A program made the translations under genes and the position numbers. From Bolinopsis microptera (taxonomy: Eukaryota > Ctenophora > Tentaculata > Lobata > Bolinopsidae), in assembly GCF_026151205.1 (NCBI RefSeq), contig NC_087082.1, positions 19,804,494 to 19,864,493 of the forward strand: 60,000 bases of DNA. Direction: 5' to 3'. This document shows, piece after piece, positions 1-12,700 of the stretch; position 1 is the first letter of the stretch, and each line of letters opens with the position of its first letter. The notes under the pieces were generated by a model. It was not told where the DNA came from and ran no database searches. It saw only the letters and a list, made by a program, of their open reading frames with translations.

Positions 1-185
1 ACAATTTCATTTTCATTCTCAGTAAAATGATGAATAAGGAGGCAAAGTATATCAGTATCCTCTGCTTTTACCTCAACATCTTCGTAGAAGGACAAGTTTA
101 AAGCTTTACTAGCTACCATGGTTCAGATCATCGTAGTAATGTCTCAATTCCATGTTTGTAAAAATAATGCTTAATGACAAATTTT

Positions 186-250
186 GTTAAACCATGTTAA
201 ACCATTTAAACCATGTTAAACCATGTTTAAACCATGTTAAACCATGTAAA
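186..250. repeat. Short tandem repeat, aaaccatgtt-like
   Basis: Six or so imperfect copies of a 10-11-bp motif (aaaccatgtt / taaaccatgt) run head to tail here. It is AT-rich and non-coding in every frame. The remainder of bases 1-1400 shows no recognisable gene, RNA or transposon; only short chance reading frames are present. Confidence 0.6.
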
Positions 251-1429
251 CATGTCTTCTGTGAAAGCGGGTAAGCTTATGACTTAAATTTTTTATTAGA
301 ATTGATTATTTGACAATGAACAGTGGACTAAGTACTTAAATTAACGAAGCAAATTTCGATTTTGCGGCTTTGATAAAAATTGTCTGATTTTATTTCATGT
401 CCGGTTTTAATGATCACACAACTTTTCACTTTGCCTCAATCCCGCTTCTCAAGATGCACCCAAAATACGGCCTCTTTTACTCCTAAGGCATGTAATTTTC
501 AATATCAACTTCAACTTGAGGACTGATTCAACAAAAAATGTCCTTTAAAAGTTAAACATAAACCGAATTATAATTGTGCAAGTCACATAATGTTATCATA
601 AATTAAATTCCAAACACAGGATCACTGTAATATATAGGATCCCCAGAAAGATATCAAGAATGCCTGAACAATATCATTACAATGAAAAATTCAGCTATGA
701 GAAATTTTGCTAGATCATTCCTAGAGTGATGACAAATTTTTCCTGTGATGAAACTAAAATTGATTTGATTTCGATAGCTGTTCTTATTTACTTGGAGAGG
801 AGACATTTCGGTACGGGTAATATATATACTAAATATACATTGAGGACTTCTTGCAATATACAGCCTGTAAGTCCCACAACATGTCATATTTTAAGTATTT
901 ATCTTAGCATATTGTTCCTTTTGTATTTGTTGTGTCTAATAATTATTAATATAGAATATTAAAGTATATAAAAATGAACTTTTGGAAACTTATTTCATTT
1001 ATCTTATTTACACAACCTTTAGCGGCTGAAAAGGATTTACGCTGCACAGTGCACACTGGTTTTTGAAGCAAACATTGTATACTTAATTCTTTAAAATTTT
1101 ATTCCAGGAGCGTGTAACATTGCCGAAACTAACGGGAATATTTCAAAATTGTTTGTCAACAATACGAAAATTTTGAAATCATCGAATGCATTGATTCCTC
1201 AAAATATTACGTATATCTCCACGTAAGCGACCGAACATCAGCAAACTACCGCTACCCGAAGTAACAAAGCTCTGTCGACGATCCTCGCGTTAATCAAGGT
1301 TGTATAGATGACGAGAAAAACGGCCCCTATCACTGATGTTACGATCAGGATACAATTCGAAATCTTTTGTAACAGAAATTTTACGAAACCAATTGGGAGA
1401 ACACCTAATGTTTTCATCCATTATCCTTG

Positions 1430-4330
1430 ATGATCCTATTGGGAATATTGGTTTTATGTATGACTAATTTACTACAATGTAATGGATTATGTGAAGTCCA
1501 TGGTTGTCATGATGAAGCGTTGTGTAATGGGGTTATCGTTATGGTACATTTTGTGAGAGTATCACAAGTAATAATGTCAATATGTGGAGCGCGCAAACAA
1601 ATATGCGATAGCACGAATTGAATGCGAAAGTGGTGAGGATGAAATTGGTTTGTAACGAGTACAATCATCCATATGATAGAACTCTATACTGGTACCAGGA
1701 ATGGTTTATTTAACATAAAACCTCGATGAAATGAAGCCAACAATTATTTGATTACACAGATAAACCCCTTGCCCCAAAAAAACTGAATGAAGATGTCAAA
1801 AAATCAGCAAACAATGCCTTCCAACAATTAGGAATCCAATATCGAATTCAAAATGTGAAATTCCAGAAATCATCGTTCTCATACCGGAGGCTTTCCTAAT
1901 TTTACAAGATGTTCCTGCGCTACTTAATTATAAATCGTTCTATATTGATCCGATCACGTATTAAAATTGCAGCAAATTGATGGTGGACCGTTTGTTGCCA
2001 TACTGCAAATTCTACTTGGACCAAACCAATTGTACGGAACCCAATAATGAGAGGAGAGTAGTGTCGTGTAATATTGTCGGCTACCCATCATACAGTGTCT
2101 AAATTTGCCACCTGCGTTTCAGAACCCAGGTTTGGCGATTAAGGATTCCGACAGCCTAAGCTGACAAACCAGTCGAACTTGTAATGTCCATAACATCGAT
2201 TCTGCAATGGAAATTCGACTGTTCCGATAAAAGTGAGCTACATCCAAGATCTGTACAGAATGACTTTTGTCTTCAAGTTCCCGCCGATATCTTCACGACA
2301 CAAAACTCCCCATACCCATCTCTTGTCTGATGGACTGGAAGTAAAGACTGTCTAAAAGGAGAAGACGAAACCAGAAATTCTGGCCAACATGGGGATCGCA
2401 GATTGTCTCGTTTATGTGCCTGACAGCAGTAAATGTGAAGAAGATTTTTACATATGCAGGCCCAAGATCTACCATTATGTAATGTTCCAAGAATCAGTGT
2501 AACGTTATACATTTGCGATCATGCAAGAGTTTGACGGTCAACTAGATCATCCGAACATGTTTGTTACACACACCCCATCGCCATTGGAACAAGAATCAAT
2601 TGGAATTTCTTATACTTGTGTTGCCGGAGTGAGTAACAAGTTAAGGTCACTCTATATACACAATGCGTCAAAGAAGATTTCTTGCCAGTCCTCATTTGGA
2701 CTCGGACGTTTTACCATAAATAAGTTTTACCAGAGACATGGAGACTGCACAAACGTATAATGGAAGATGTATACTTTATCTTAGTTGCCTTGAAAAAAAT
2801 GCAAGAGCAGCCTGTTAGTCCATTTGCGACCGACTTTAACTATGACTCATGTAAGATTGAAAATCAATACGTGGACAGGATTTTTAACCTGCCAATAGAG
2901 AATAAGAATCGCCTGACATTTTAAATAAAAATAAGAAAAGTGACACTTAACAAAATAAATATTTCTCTGCAACAACGATCGTGTGTCGATTATGACACAG
3001 TTCGTCAATTTGGTAGACGATTGTGGCGATAGCTCATATGAAGAGACATGTATTAACAACTATTTATTGCATATCTTTCAAAACGCTTCAATGAACAGAG
3101 CCAGAAAATGGATTGGAAAATAGATTGTCCTGACAACAAACCGACTAGTGCAATGAGGACTGTAGAACAACAATTATTCCCAAACTCTCTCTAAAGGTTT
3201 TCAGATGTATTCGTTGGTTGTGCAGCATTATCCTAAACTCTGTCAAACTTTTTAAAGAATTTAGACACTGGCAACCAACATTTTACGTCTGCATTGAACA
3301 ATAAAGCTCTGAACAACTGTCATTCATTTTGGGGAACTAATAACTGAACTTGTACCTGTTTTAACCATTACTATTTTAGACTCAGTCATCTTTGCGGAAT
3401 CATACTGTAAATAAAGATATAATTGGTTATCCCAGTGATGGGTGTGGCTTTCTTGGGATTGTTTCAGTTCATTCGGTGGTCAAATATCCCTCTTTTCAAT
3501 GACAGTTCTTAGCATATTTAGGCCTATCGGTATCATCAAAGTCCAAAAACTGACATCCAAAAATGCAGCTGCAAAAATGATCATCATCATCGCGAAAATG
3601 TCAATTGCATCATTTTGTCTATCCTATATCCCCTTAATGTCCCGATAATGAGATATCTTTGTCAATGGGACATGACATAAATCCAAACAAAACACTATTT
3701 CCAGCATTTGTGACCAAAGCCACATGCACATTAACAAGATAAGCAAGTATTATGGAAGACTCGTTGACTCTGCAGTGTACACTTGGGCAAAAAAATCGAT
3801 AGTTTGATAAGCCCAATGTTTTTCAAACCATTATGGAGCATAGGAACGCAAAGTTCCCTTTATGCAATTGATGGCGTTTGTTCTGTTCAAATACTTTGTA
3901 TCAAGAGCAGACCTACAAAGAGTTTAATGTCTGGTCCAAACTAACCCGTATTTTGTGTATTTCACCATCATAATTATCTGCTACAGCAAGTTTTGTTCTT
4001 TACAAAAAGAGCTCAAAACAACGATAAGACATGTGCAATCACAAAGCCCAAAATAGACGCTCAAGAGATAAAGAGGAAGGCAATCTTCAAATAGCCCCTT
4101 CTCATAATTGAGACAGATTTCTTTGTTTGGTTCCCTTTTATAACGTGTTTATGTTGCATGTCTTTGAATTAATTGAACTACAGCCATGTATCCTATATCT
4201 TCGATCGTGATTCTACCAATAAATTCTGTTATCAATCCCATTACAAATCATGATTACATAATCGTGACAATTCAAGTTGATGGTAAATGAAAGAATTAGA
4301 TATTGGGTATCGCTATTTTACATGACCTTA
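1430..4330 (+). pseudogene. Decayed LDLa-ectodomain 7TM receptor (class A GPCR-like)
   Basis: No single frame is open, but fragments in order resemble a large receptor with an LDL-receptor class A-type ectodomain and a rhodopsin-like 7TM domain. From 1430 an ATG is followed by a hydrophobic leader and Cys-rich sequence (CEVHGCHDEALC). After a +1 shift near 1615 the frame reads IECESGEDEIG, an LDLa C-terminal signature. Further pieces are YCKFYLDQTNC near 2000, WKFDCSDKSE near 2210 and LVDDCGDSSYEETC near 3020. From 3442 a segment with SLFSMTVLSIFR resembles TM3 and the following loop, and ILPINSVINP at about 4210-4240 resembles TM7 (NPxxY region, Tyr lost). Stops and frameshifts occur throughout, so it is a pseudogene, or a gene with many errors. 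Exact limits and introns are uncertain. The family assignment rests on motif recognition, not alignment. Confidence 0.6.
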
Positions 4331-4469
4331 TATAATACGATGTTTACTATCTATAAACAAAATTCGGCTAGGAACTGTAAGAAAGAAAGAATGTGGAAAG
4401 AAAATCGTCGCCATACTCCGCAACCGCATTTAATGCAAATGAGCTGTCATACAAAATGAAGCAATCAGA

Positions 4470-7437
4470 TCTGTAATAATTACACAACTGTCAACAAGGA
4501 AGATTCTACTTTTTTTGCTACAAAAATGATGATACTATGGACCTTGGATATCTGCTTCAAAATCAGATACACAAAAAAGAATTCCGCCACATTGAAATAA
4601 CCGAAACTAATATTCCTAAAATTTCCTAACAGGAAAATTTTTTCGCGAGCAAATTCATACTACTCAAACGATATTAGACAACCCATTCCTGAAGAATGCG
4701 AAACATACTCAATACGAGATTTTAATTCAAAACATATCTTGGAAAAAGATAAAGAAAAAGGAATGGGCTAGAATTTTTTTAACTGAAATTTTTGTTTAGC
4801 TGAAAACGAACTGGTATGTTGCGTGGAATATACTTGATTGATAAAGGATTGAACAGATATGATTATGAAGCGACAATTACTATTTTAAGAACCGTGAACT
4901 TCATTTCAGCAGGCATAAGTCCAAGACACTGTTTAAATATCCCAGGCCCGGCTAGGCCCAATTGAAAATCTATATTAAATCACGGCACTTTCAATTCCAT
5001 TATTATCCCAATAATCCAGATGAAACTTACAGTTATCTCCTAACCAGAAAGATCACAGACACAGTCCTTTTTGAAACGTAAAATTAACTGGGCTACCAAA
5101 AACAACGCTGACAGAAATTTAGTATTATAAAGAAATTTCCTGTCAACCGGGCCAGCCCCTGTTGCCACTTCGCGAGCACGTAATCCACTGCAGTTTTTAA
5201 CACATTGTATTATAAGGCTTCAAAAGTCTGGGATCCATGAATTGTTCCGGTTCCGCTGGGTAAAAATTAATTGACTTTCAGTGGGGGGCTTCTGACAATT
5301 CTTGTTTAGCCCTGTAACATTGCCCTGTTTACAGTTATGGTTATGCCTCTACCGTATCCCTGGCTGGAGCCAAAACTTATAAAATTTCGAAAATCCTCCC
5401 CTTACCAACTTTATGGTTTATTGACCCAGATTACCAATCTGGCAATAAACCTCAAAGTCAAACTTAACACAATCATCACCAAACACTTTTATCCATCAAT
5501 GATGGTGATCCACATTATTGTTTATTATGTTTGACGATTGCTTGGGTTACACTGGTATTTAGACTCCTGGGGGCTGATTTTACGTTGCATTTATTATTAA
5601 AAAAGGTCAAGTCCTAATAACGATCATTTATATCCATAATAAAGTTGGAATAATCAACGAACAAATCTTTAAGCACCTCCAAAGCCTTACCCTATACGCA
5701 TTAAGGTATCCTGAGGCATTCCAGGCGGGACACGGTTGAATCCCGGACGCTCAGCTTGCTGCAACGAGCTTTAAGATAGGCCTGTAGGCATAGAGGGGGT
5801 ATGCATAATTGCTAACCGTGCAAATAATTAGTTTATTGCTTTCATCCTGTCATGAGGACCGTCACCAGTAGCCATAATATAATTTCTATCCGCCACAGAG
5901 CCATCCATGTATCGGTCATCCTCTAATTCATCATGATTCCAATCTGATCTCCTCCTCTTCACCAACCTGAACTCTACATCAGTTTGTACCCTTTCTTTAT
6001 TAAATATCCACGCCTAATCAGTCTCTAAGAGAATGCTTTTAGCAAACTAAATACCTGGTTCAAAAATAACCCAAGCTCTTAAAAAGGCAAGCCCTTACAA
6101 CTTGGTATCGGGTGTAGAACAACCCTTTACATTTTAGCTTTGAACTCAAAAAAAATATTTATTTCCATTTCCATCAATCACCGCTAAGATTACAAAACCT
6201 CACCACTCACTTAACTACCTCTCTCTGGTTCAGCAACCACCGAGAACTTGTATCAGAATTGACGGAAACTTCGACACCATCTCCCCTCCTACAGTATCCC
6301 GATTCTGTCCCCCCCCCTGGAGATCTCTACAGCTTCTTCAAGACTCAGTCCGTCAGCAAGCCACGGAGGAGGAAGGTGCGGGGTATGGTAGTGGGAAACC
6401 TGAACCAATCTCTGAGAGAAGGACGTGAAAAGTAGCTGACTGCGAGATTAAACAAGAACGTCGACGAGTCCCTGAAGAGATTATGATTGAGAAGATTGTA
6501 AGTTTTTTGCCCTGAGATTTCTTCCTAAATATATTTTGTTTTCTGTTCATATTCGTTCTAATTGCCTATTGATCGAGAAAGATAATTGAAATAACAAAAA
6601 TTTTTCAGAAGCAAATCTCCGAAGTACTTCTATTTTACTGCGGCTAATCTCGATCTACCTATTCACTTTGTTGAGGATTCTTTCTTAAAGAAGGAACATT
6701 GAACAGCGACGTGGATGTTGGAATAAATAATTTTGAAACCGGGGGACAAATGAGACATTTTAGTGTGACGGATATTACATTCTCAAAAACCAAGTTTTTT
6801 AATTAAATTTAGATGCAAATTCCAAAAAAACCTCCGTGAATTGTTAAAAACCATTGTTTGATCGTATTAATCAGAGGGCTACTTTATTAGTTGGTATTTT
6901 GTGACTATTTCAGAATATAGTTATAAATACTGTTGAGGCCGGTATGGGCATATACCCTCATTTCTTGAACAGTTATAATATGTCGAATTCGACCGTTTTG
7001 TCAGATTCAATGTATTTCTTATCGGTCAGTCCCAAATGCGGACTAGTTTTATGAATAGGGTCGAATCAGACTCCCTTTGAAAATTGAATAAAGGTTGATG
7101 AAACATTCCGAATTTTTTAAATGTTTTGTTTGCGCTTTATGTAAATTAAGATGCTAAAAATGTTTCTCTATATTTTAGATTAAAATTAGATAGTTTTTGA
7201 GTGATGTGAACTCTTTATAAAAACTATTTTATGGACATTTAAAGCAATTTACACTTTTTCAGACGCAGAAATAATTTAAAGTTGTTGTGTATGGAAATGA
7301 AACAAATTATATTGATTGACTCTTTGAATCTGAAAAGCTAAGCCATGACCTTTTCTGTTAACCTTCATTACGTCCAAATCTAACCATCCCTAGCCAGAGT
7401 TATTATGACATTTTTCAAGAAAAATTTTGAGGCAAAT
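4470..7437. other. Non-coding interval, no gene recognised
   Basis: AT-rich sequence with only short chance reading frames. A GGTTGAATCCC string near 5733 recalls a tRNA B box, but no A box or cloverleaf accompanies it. I see no transposon ends, RNA gene or convincing exon here. Confidence 0.5.
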
Positions 7438-7537
7438 TTTACGTAAAGGGGGGGGAGTGTTATCCATTTTTCATTCATGATCAGCTCATAATTTAGAACA
7501 AGTTAAAAGTGGGAGTGTGGGAGGGATTGAAATATTC

Positions 7538-7891
7538 AGTATGTGGGATAATTAAGGGGGGGAATTTTATTTTTGGTTATGTGGTGTGGGTTGTTTGGAT
7601 TTTATTGAGATTGTGTGTGAGGGTATGGTGGATGGGGGGGTTTTGGTTTTTTGGTTTGGATTAGGGGGGGGGAGGAATGGTTGAAATAAAGGATAAGGGG
7701 GGGGGGAGTTAGTGGGATTATGAGTTGGGTGATTTGGGGGTTGGGGGGAAAGTGAAGTTGATTTGGGGAAGGTTAGAGGTTTGGAGGTATTGGGGTATTA
7801 TGGGGGGGAGGGTGTGTGTAGGGGAGGTAAGGGGGGGGGGAGTTAGGAGGGAGGGAGGTATGTGGGAAAGAGTTGATAGAGATATGTTTAT
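7538..7891. other. 354-nt cytosine-free, G-run-rich tract
   Basis: Reading base by base, the + strand contains no C between the C at 7537 and the C at 7892. G runs of 4-10 are frequent, separated by T/A-rich spacers, so G-quadruplex formation is possible on this strand. Two overlapping open frames (about 7718-7915 on - and 7725-7976 on +) follow from the composition and are not called as genes. Confidence 0.9.
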
Positions 7892-7892
7892 C

Positions 7893-8560
7893 GCCCACCT
7901 GGCGTTAACTACCACGCAAATGATATATTGGTGCTCAAAAAAACATACATCACACCATGTAATTCGCGCGTGCTAGTGGGCCTGAACGGACCAAGGTACA
8001 TTACTAATTTAACCCCATTAACATATCCCACTAGCACAAATTGAAAGCAAAAACTATTAATAATTTGAGATTACAAAAAAAAAGCAACAATTATTGTCAC
8101 ACAAATAACGTAAACCAATGATTAAAAGCTACCGCCGCTCCCTGTCCTTGATTGCTGAAGAGATCAGGAACACATGGTCGTATCAACACAGACAATTATT
8201 GTGTCACTCGATATCGACCCGAAACGGAATGCCAATGTAGTTTTGATGGTTTGTTTCTGCGTATTTATAAGTACCTGTTTACTAATTAATCCAGCGGATC
8301 AAATTTTGATTGTATCGATAACACATGGATTTTAAGGCATAAAGAAGCATTGTTGAGGACCTGAAACCAAAGTTTAACCAATATCTCGTCAATTTAGGTC
8401 AGGAATGGTCCATCAAAATAAATTTTAGTAACAATGTCGATATTTTGGTAATTTTTCTAGCTTTCTGCCAGAAAATAAATTTACGATTAGTTCTCTATTG
8501 GGGTTAATTAGGATACACTACAGTAACGCTGTACATACCACCCACAATCTCAACATGCAA
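7893..8560. other. Non-coding interval
   Basis: AT-rich sequence without open frames of note or repeats that I could pair. Nothing is called here. Confidence 0.5.
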
Positions 8561-8599
8561 GTCTCACCTGGTCCAATGAGACGGGAAATGGAGAACAAG

Positions 8600-8672
8600 G
8601 TACAGGTGACGTCATAGTCCACTGTGACCTCAGGCTCATAATCACGTGACCTCAGACCCAATCAATTGGTTT
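8600..8672. promoter_or_regulatory. Candidate cis-regulatory cluster (CRE, paired TGACCT sites, E-box)
   Basis: A consensus cAMP-response element TGACGTCA lies at 8607-8614. The 10-mer GTGACCTCAG, which contains a nuclear-receptor half-site complement, occurs at 8624-8633 and again at 8646-8655, exactly 22 bp apart (two helical turns). An E-box CACGTG overlaps the second copy, and CCAAT/ATTGG flank a 2-bp spacer at 8658-8669. No adjacent exon was recognised, so the target gene, if any, is unknown. Chance or transposon origin is possible. Confidence 0.3.
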
Positions 8673-8749
8673 CGGCCTGGACAGCCCCCCCTTTCACCCG
8701 AACTTGAGGTGACTACGACACCTCGTTAACCCAATCAATGTCTGCAGAA

Positions 8750-9520
8750 GGCTTGCAAATTTTTCACATGCCAAATCCCTCAGATTCTTAAATGAGTTGT
8801 ACGGATATGACGATACATAGAAGGCCGCAGATTATGAGGACTACCATATCTTGGTGGAACCTAAGCGATGGGGGGGGGCATATATCAACGACAGGGACCT
8901 AACTATTTGCACAGACCTTGTCCGGGTGTCAGGTTGCATAAACAATAATTATATGTTACATAGAAAAATACACGATTTTCAAATTCAATTGGGATTACAT
9001 AAACTTGGGAGCGCTCCGGCTTGTCACTTTCGGCCATAACTGCAGCTTGATAAACAAGTAAAACCTTGGGTCCCCATGTTGTAGGAAATGATAAAATACG
9101 CCCATCACGGATCGTGAAATGAGCGGTCTACCACAAGAAAACAGCGCCCGCATTTCTTGTATATACAATAATAACAAGCTTTTGTCAACAATAAGGTTCT
9201 GGTCAAATTGATGATTTGAATTTTTAACAGTCCAATCATCTTAATTGATATTACCTTTTATATTGTTTCCGTTTAATGGTGTTATTTGAATATGATAACA
9301 TTATAGTTTTGTACTCGTTAAAAGCTGAAGCATTTACTCTACAGCCGAATGATTAAAATTTTACCCAATCCCGATACAGTGATCCCGATTTGCTTGGAAT
9401 TCCCATGGAGAAATGTTTAGAACAGTTTATTTGGAATTAAACTAGACAATAGAAAAATGTAGCAATTATGGGTGTATACATGAAAATTTCACATTATGTC
9501 GCCATATCGTAAAATCGTCC
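8750..9520. other. Non-coding interval
   Basis: Only short chance frames occur, including a 62-codon frame on + and a 60-codon frame on - with no recognisable similarity. No gene is called. Confidence 0.5.
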
Positions 9521-9524
9521 AGCC

Positions 9525-9626
9525 CCAGTCTCCAGAGCACCTTGCTCTGCGCCGTGGGGGCCAGAGCACCTTGCACTGGGCCTGGCGCAGAGCACGTTTG
9601 CTCTGGGCCTGGCGCAGAGCAAGGTA
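9525..9626. repeat. GC-rich hairpin minisatellite (cagagcac...gctctg)
   Basis: About four imperfect units of CAGAGCA(N)TGCTCTG-type palindromes linked by GGCCTGGCGCAGAGCA. Each unit can form a short hairpin. GC content is far above the flanks. It lies immediately left of the decayed gypsy element and may be a relic of another mobile element. Confidence 0.6.
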
Positions 9627-9654
9627 ATTCACGCCTTTTAATTTGTGGTGTTTG

Positions 9655-9788
9655 TTATAATATCTAGTACATTTATTGTATGATTAACCGATATACTATC
9701 AGGATGACTACCTGGGGTTTTGTTTTGGTTATGGTTTAGCTTTTTTAGCTTTTATTCTTGCGGTTTCCCTGACACAACGATTCTTACA
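9655..9788 (+). repeat. 5' LTR remnant of the gypsy element
   Basis: This segment matches about 14540-14676: GATTAACC(G/T)ATATACTAT, then a run resembling GGTTTTGTTTTGGTT, then CACAACGATTC(T/A)TA. Only the last ~135 bp of the LTR are matched. Upstream sequence is unrelated to the 3' copy, so the 5' LTR is truncated. A TGG follows two bases after the LTR end, as expected at a primer-binding site. Confidence 0.65.
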
Positions 9789-12700
9789 ATGGCACGAGTC
9801 TGGTTTTCGAACTTACCTTATCCAAGGAAAACTGATTGTGTCAGAGAGTGGCAGTGAAATCTTGAAAACTGCTGCTTCTGTCTTCATTTTCGCACATGCA
9901 GACAAGTTTACAAGATGACGTCAAACCGAAAAAACTGCTAAAATAGCAACCTCCATGAGAACACTGTTAACAGTCAATCTGGGGCCTGACGCGTTGAAAG
10001 AAGTTGCGTGCATTACATTTCCTGCTGAAATTCAAGACACTGACTACGCTACCCTGAGAATAACTCTTGTTGATCGGTTATCACCCAAAACACCATTGTA
10101 GCTCACAGCAAAGTTTATGACTTTAAATCAAATTGCTTTTGAATCCTTATGTACTTTTATGTAACGATTGAAGGAAGCTGCAATGTTTGTCAGTTCGTGA
10201 TTTGTTTGATTTAATGTGCGTACACGTTTTGTGGCTGGACTATCCTACTGATAGATACGTGCTGAACTCATATCAGAACTGCTACCAATGTACACTCTGC
10301 CTACCTGGTTCAGATAAGGAGCTCAGACGAAGGAGAACGCTCTGCAAAGTTTCAATGTCCAGTCACAACACACCTAGGTTCAAAACCGGAAGTTTCAAAA
10401 CCTCAAACTCTAAGTATCCAGCAGAAGGCCGACCTTAGCATTGTTTGTTCACGTTGTACTGTTCGTGGCACGATGCGAAAAACTGCAAAGTTTCGTTGGC
10501 AGAAACTGTCGCAAACCCGGACATTATCGCGAAGAAACTGTCGTTCAGCTAAGGAAGCAATCCCATTGTGTTGAAGGATTGATGATCAGATGATGGCAAC
10601 GCTTGCGCTGCTGTTATGGGTACACACTCCAAGATTGGAGAACGGCGTTGTACTGCGTAGGAGACGCTGATCCTGTCCAGATTCCAGTACAGACTCCCTG
10701 TTCCCGAAGGTACTCTTCCTGCATCATTTGTTATGTAATTATTATCCATGTTGTATTGAATAGTAATCAGAAACCTTTACCTAAAGTTAAGATTAACTGA
10801 TAAGATTTTGAAAATGGTGTTAGATACTGGTTCATCTTTAAGCTGTATAAGTTATCTGATTTTTGCAGACTAGGACTAACTGATTGCCAGATTGTTTCCA
10901 TGTTTCCCAGAAATTGCTAGTAGCTAATTTTAATTGTGAAAGCATTGACTGCAAGGCCCTAGTCAACGTTGAATTATAGAGGCAAGAAAAATGGATTTTA
11001 ACCACTATATGTTTCGATTGTCGGTTTTCCCCACTCTAGGTCGAGAGTGGAGCATCCATATTTTTGGTAAAGACTGTTGTATCATATGATAGACTTGTTG
11101 ATGTTGAGCAAATCTACGACGCTGTCTCTCCAAGCTTCAGATAGATGAATTTGTTAGTGAATACTCCGCAGTCCTGTGTTGCGATCCTGGTGTTGTAACT
11201 GGTTAAAGGATTCGAAATCTTGTCCTACAAATTTAAAGCCTGATGCGAGAGCAAAGTATTTGCAAGCAAGGCAGGTCCCATTTGCCATCGTAGACAAGGA
11301 TGGGAAAGCATGACGAGTTAGTGAAGAATGGGGACCAGGTAATGCTGAATTCAACAGAGCACTCAGACTTGGGCTTCACCCATAGTTCCGTCATGAAAGC
11401 GGATGGACGATTCGCATAGTGTTGAGCTACAAGACAACCGTATAACCTAATCTGACCACAGCAATTTACCCACTTCCTACGATAAAGTTCCCTTGAGTAA
11501 GATGTCGGTGGTAAACTGTTTACTAAGCGGATATCAGAGCCGCTTATAAAGTTTGAAGTTGAGAGAATGTGACCAAAAGATTGTGACTTTGAACACACAC
11601 AAAGGATTGTTCGTCCCTACTTCTCTACCATTTCGGTATTTCATCTGCCGGACCGATATTTGAACGGCAAGATTGATGATACCTTGAGAAAGACAGAGAA
11701 CACAGCATGGCCGTGTTGACGACATTCGAATAACTGGACCTGATGATGAAGTCCACATGAAGAACGTGAGAACGGTGATTACAGTCACTAGTAGAATGCA
11801 GGCGACAAATGCCGGCTAGACAAATGTTTTTCATGGAGCCCTAAGGTGCTTTGCTGGCATGAAGTACTGCAGACGGATAAGACCGCTGAGTTCGAAAGTG
11901 AAACCAAAGTGAGAGCACCGCATCCTACAACAGAGCGGAGATGAAATCATACGATTTCTTGGTGTTGCACAGTAATATTCACGTATATTCCCAACATTGT
12001 CAACAGTTGTTGAACCCACTTAACCGTTAAGACCCGCTGGACAGTATTTTCCCACTTTTGGAAGATAGAGAAAAGAGAGCTTTTGATGGTTAAAAGCGCT
12101 GTTATCGTCTGACATTGGTTCTTACAGTCCTTCAACCCTGAGCTGGAGTTAAGCTTGACATGCACGGACGCTTCATGCCGTTGGTTTTATGATGCTGTTC
12201 TGTCACATATTGTATGAAAATGGGACGAGCGACCTGAAAAAAGCGATCGAGTATATATCTCGAAACTCTGACGAAATCTGAGAGAAACTATTCCAGATAA
12301 AAGAAGAAGCATTCGCAATAGTTATGGTGCGGACAAAGAGACTGCACCGTTATCTTTTTGGACTACGTTTACCCCTAGTTCAGACCACAAGCGCTGGAAT
12401 CTATCTTTCACCCTATCGTGGGATTCCTAGCATGGGCAGGTCGTTACAAAACGATGGTCATTGATCCTTAGTCGTTTACACTTTACCAAGATCCAGTTTT
12501 CGACCCACTGGTAAACATTGTAATGCTGATCTATGTTCCCGTTTTCCACTGCCTTTAAGACACATCGGCAAGACAGAGAGTTTGATGACGAGTTAACAGA
12601 GATTTGAAATGAACCCTAGATACTGTTTTCAGCTGCCACTAATCGGTGATGACAAACCTTTGATTGACGCTGGAGTTAATAGCTATTCACACTAGAAGAG

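Noticed and set aside
5690-5800. tRNA or tRNA-derived SINE
   Set aside because: Only a B-box-like GGTTGAATCCC was found; no A box, no acceptor-stem pairing, no tail or target duplication.
7718-7976. Overlapping frames on both strands in the G-rich tract
   Set aside because: Composition effect of a C-free sequence; no domain or splice signals.
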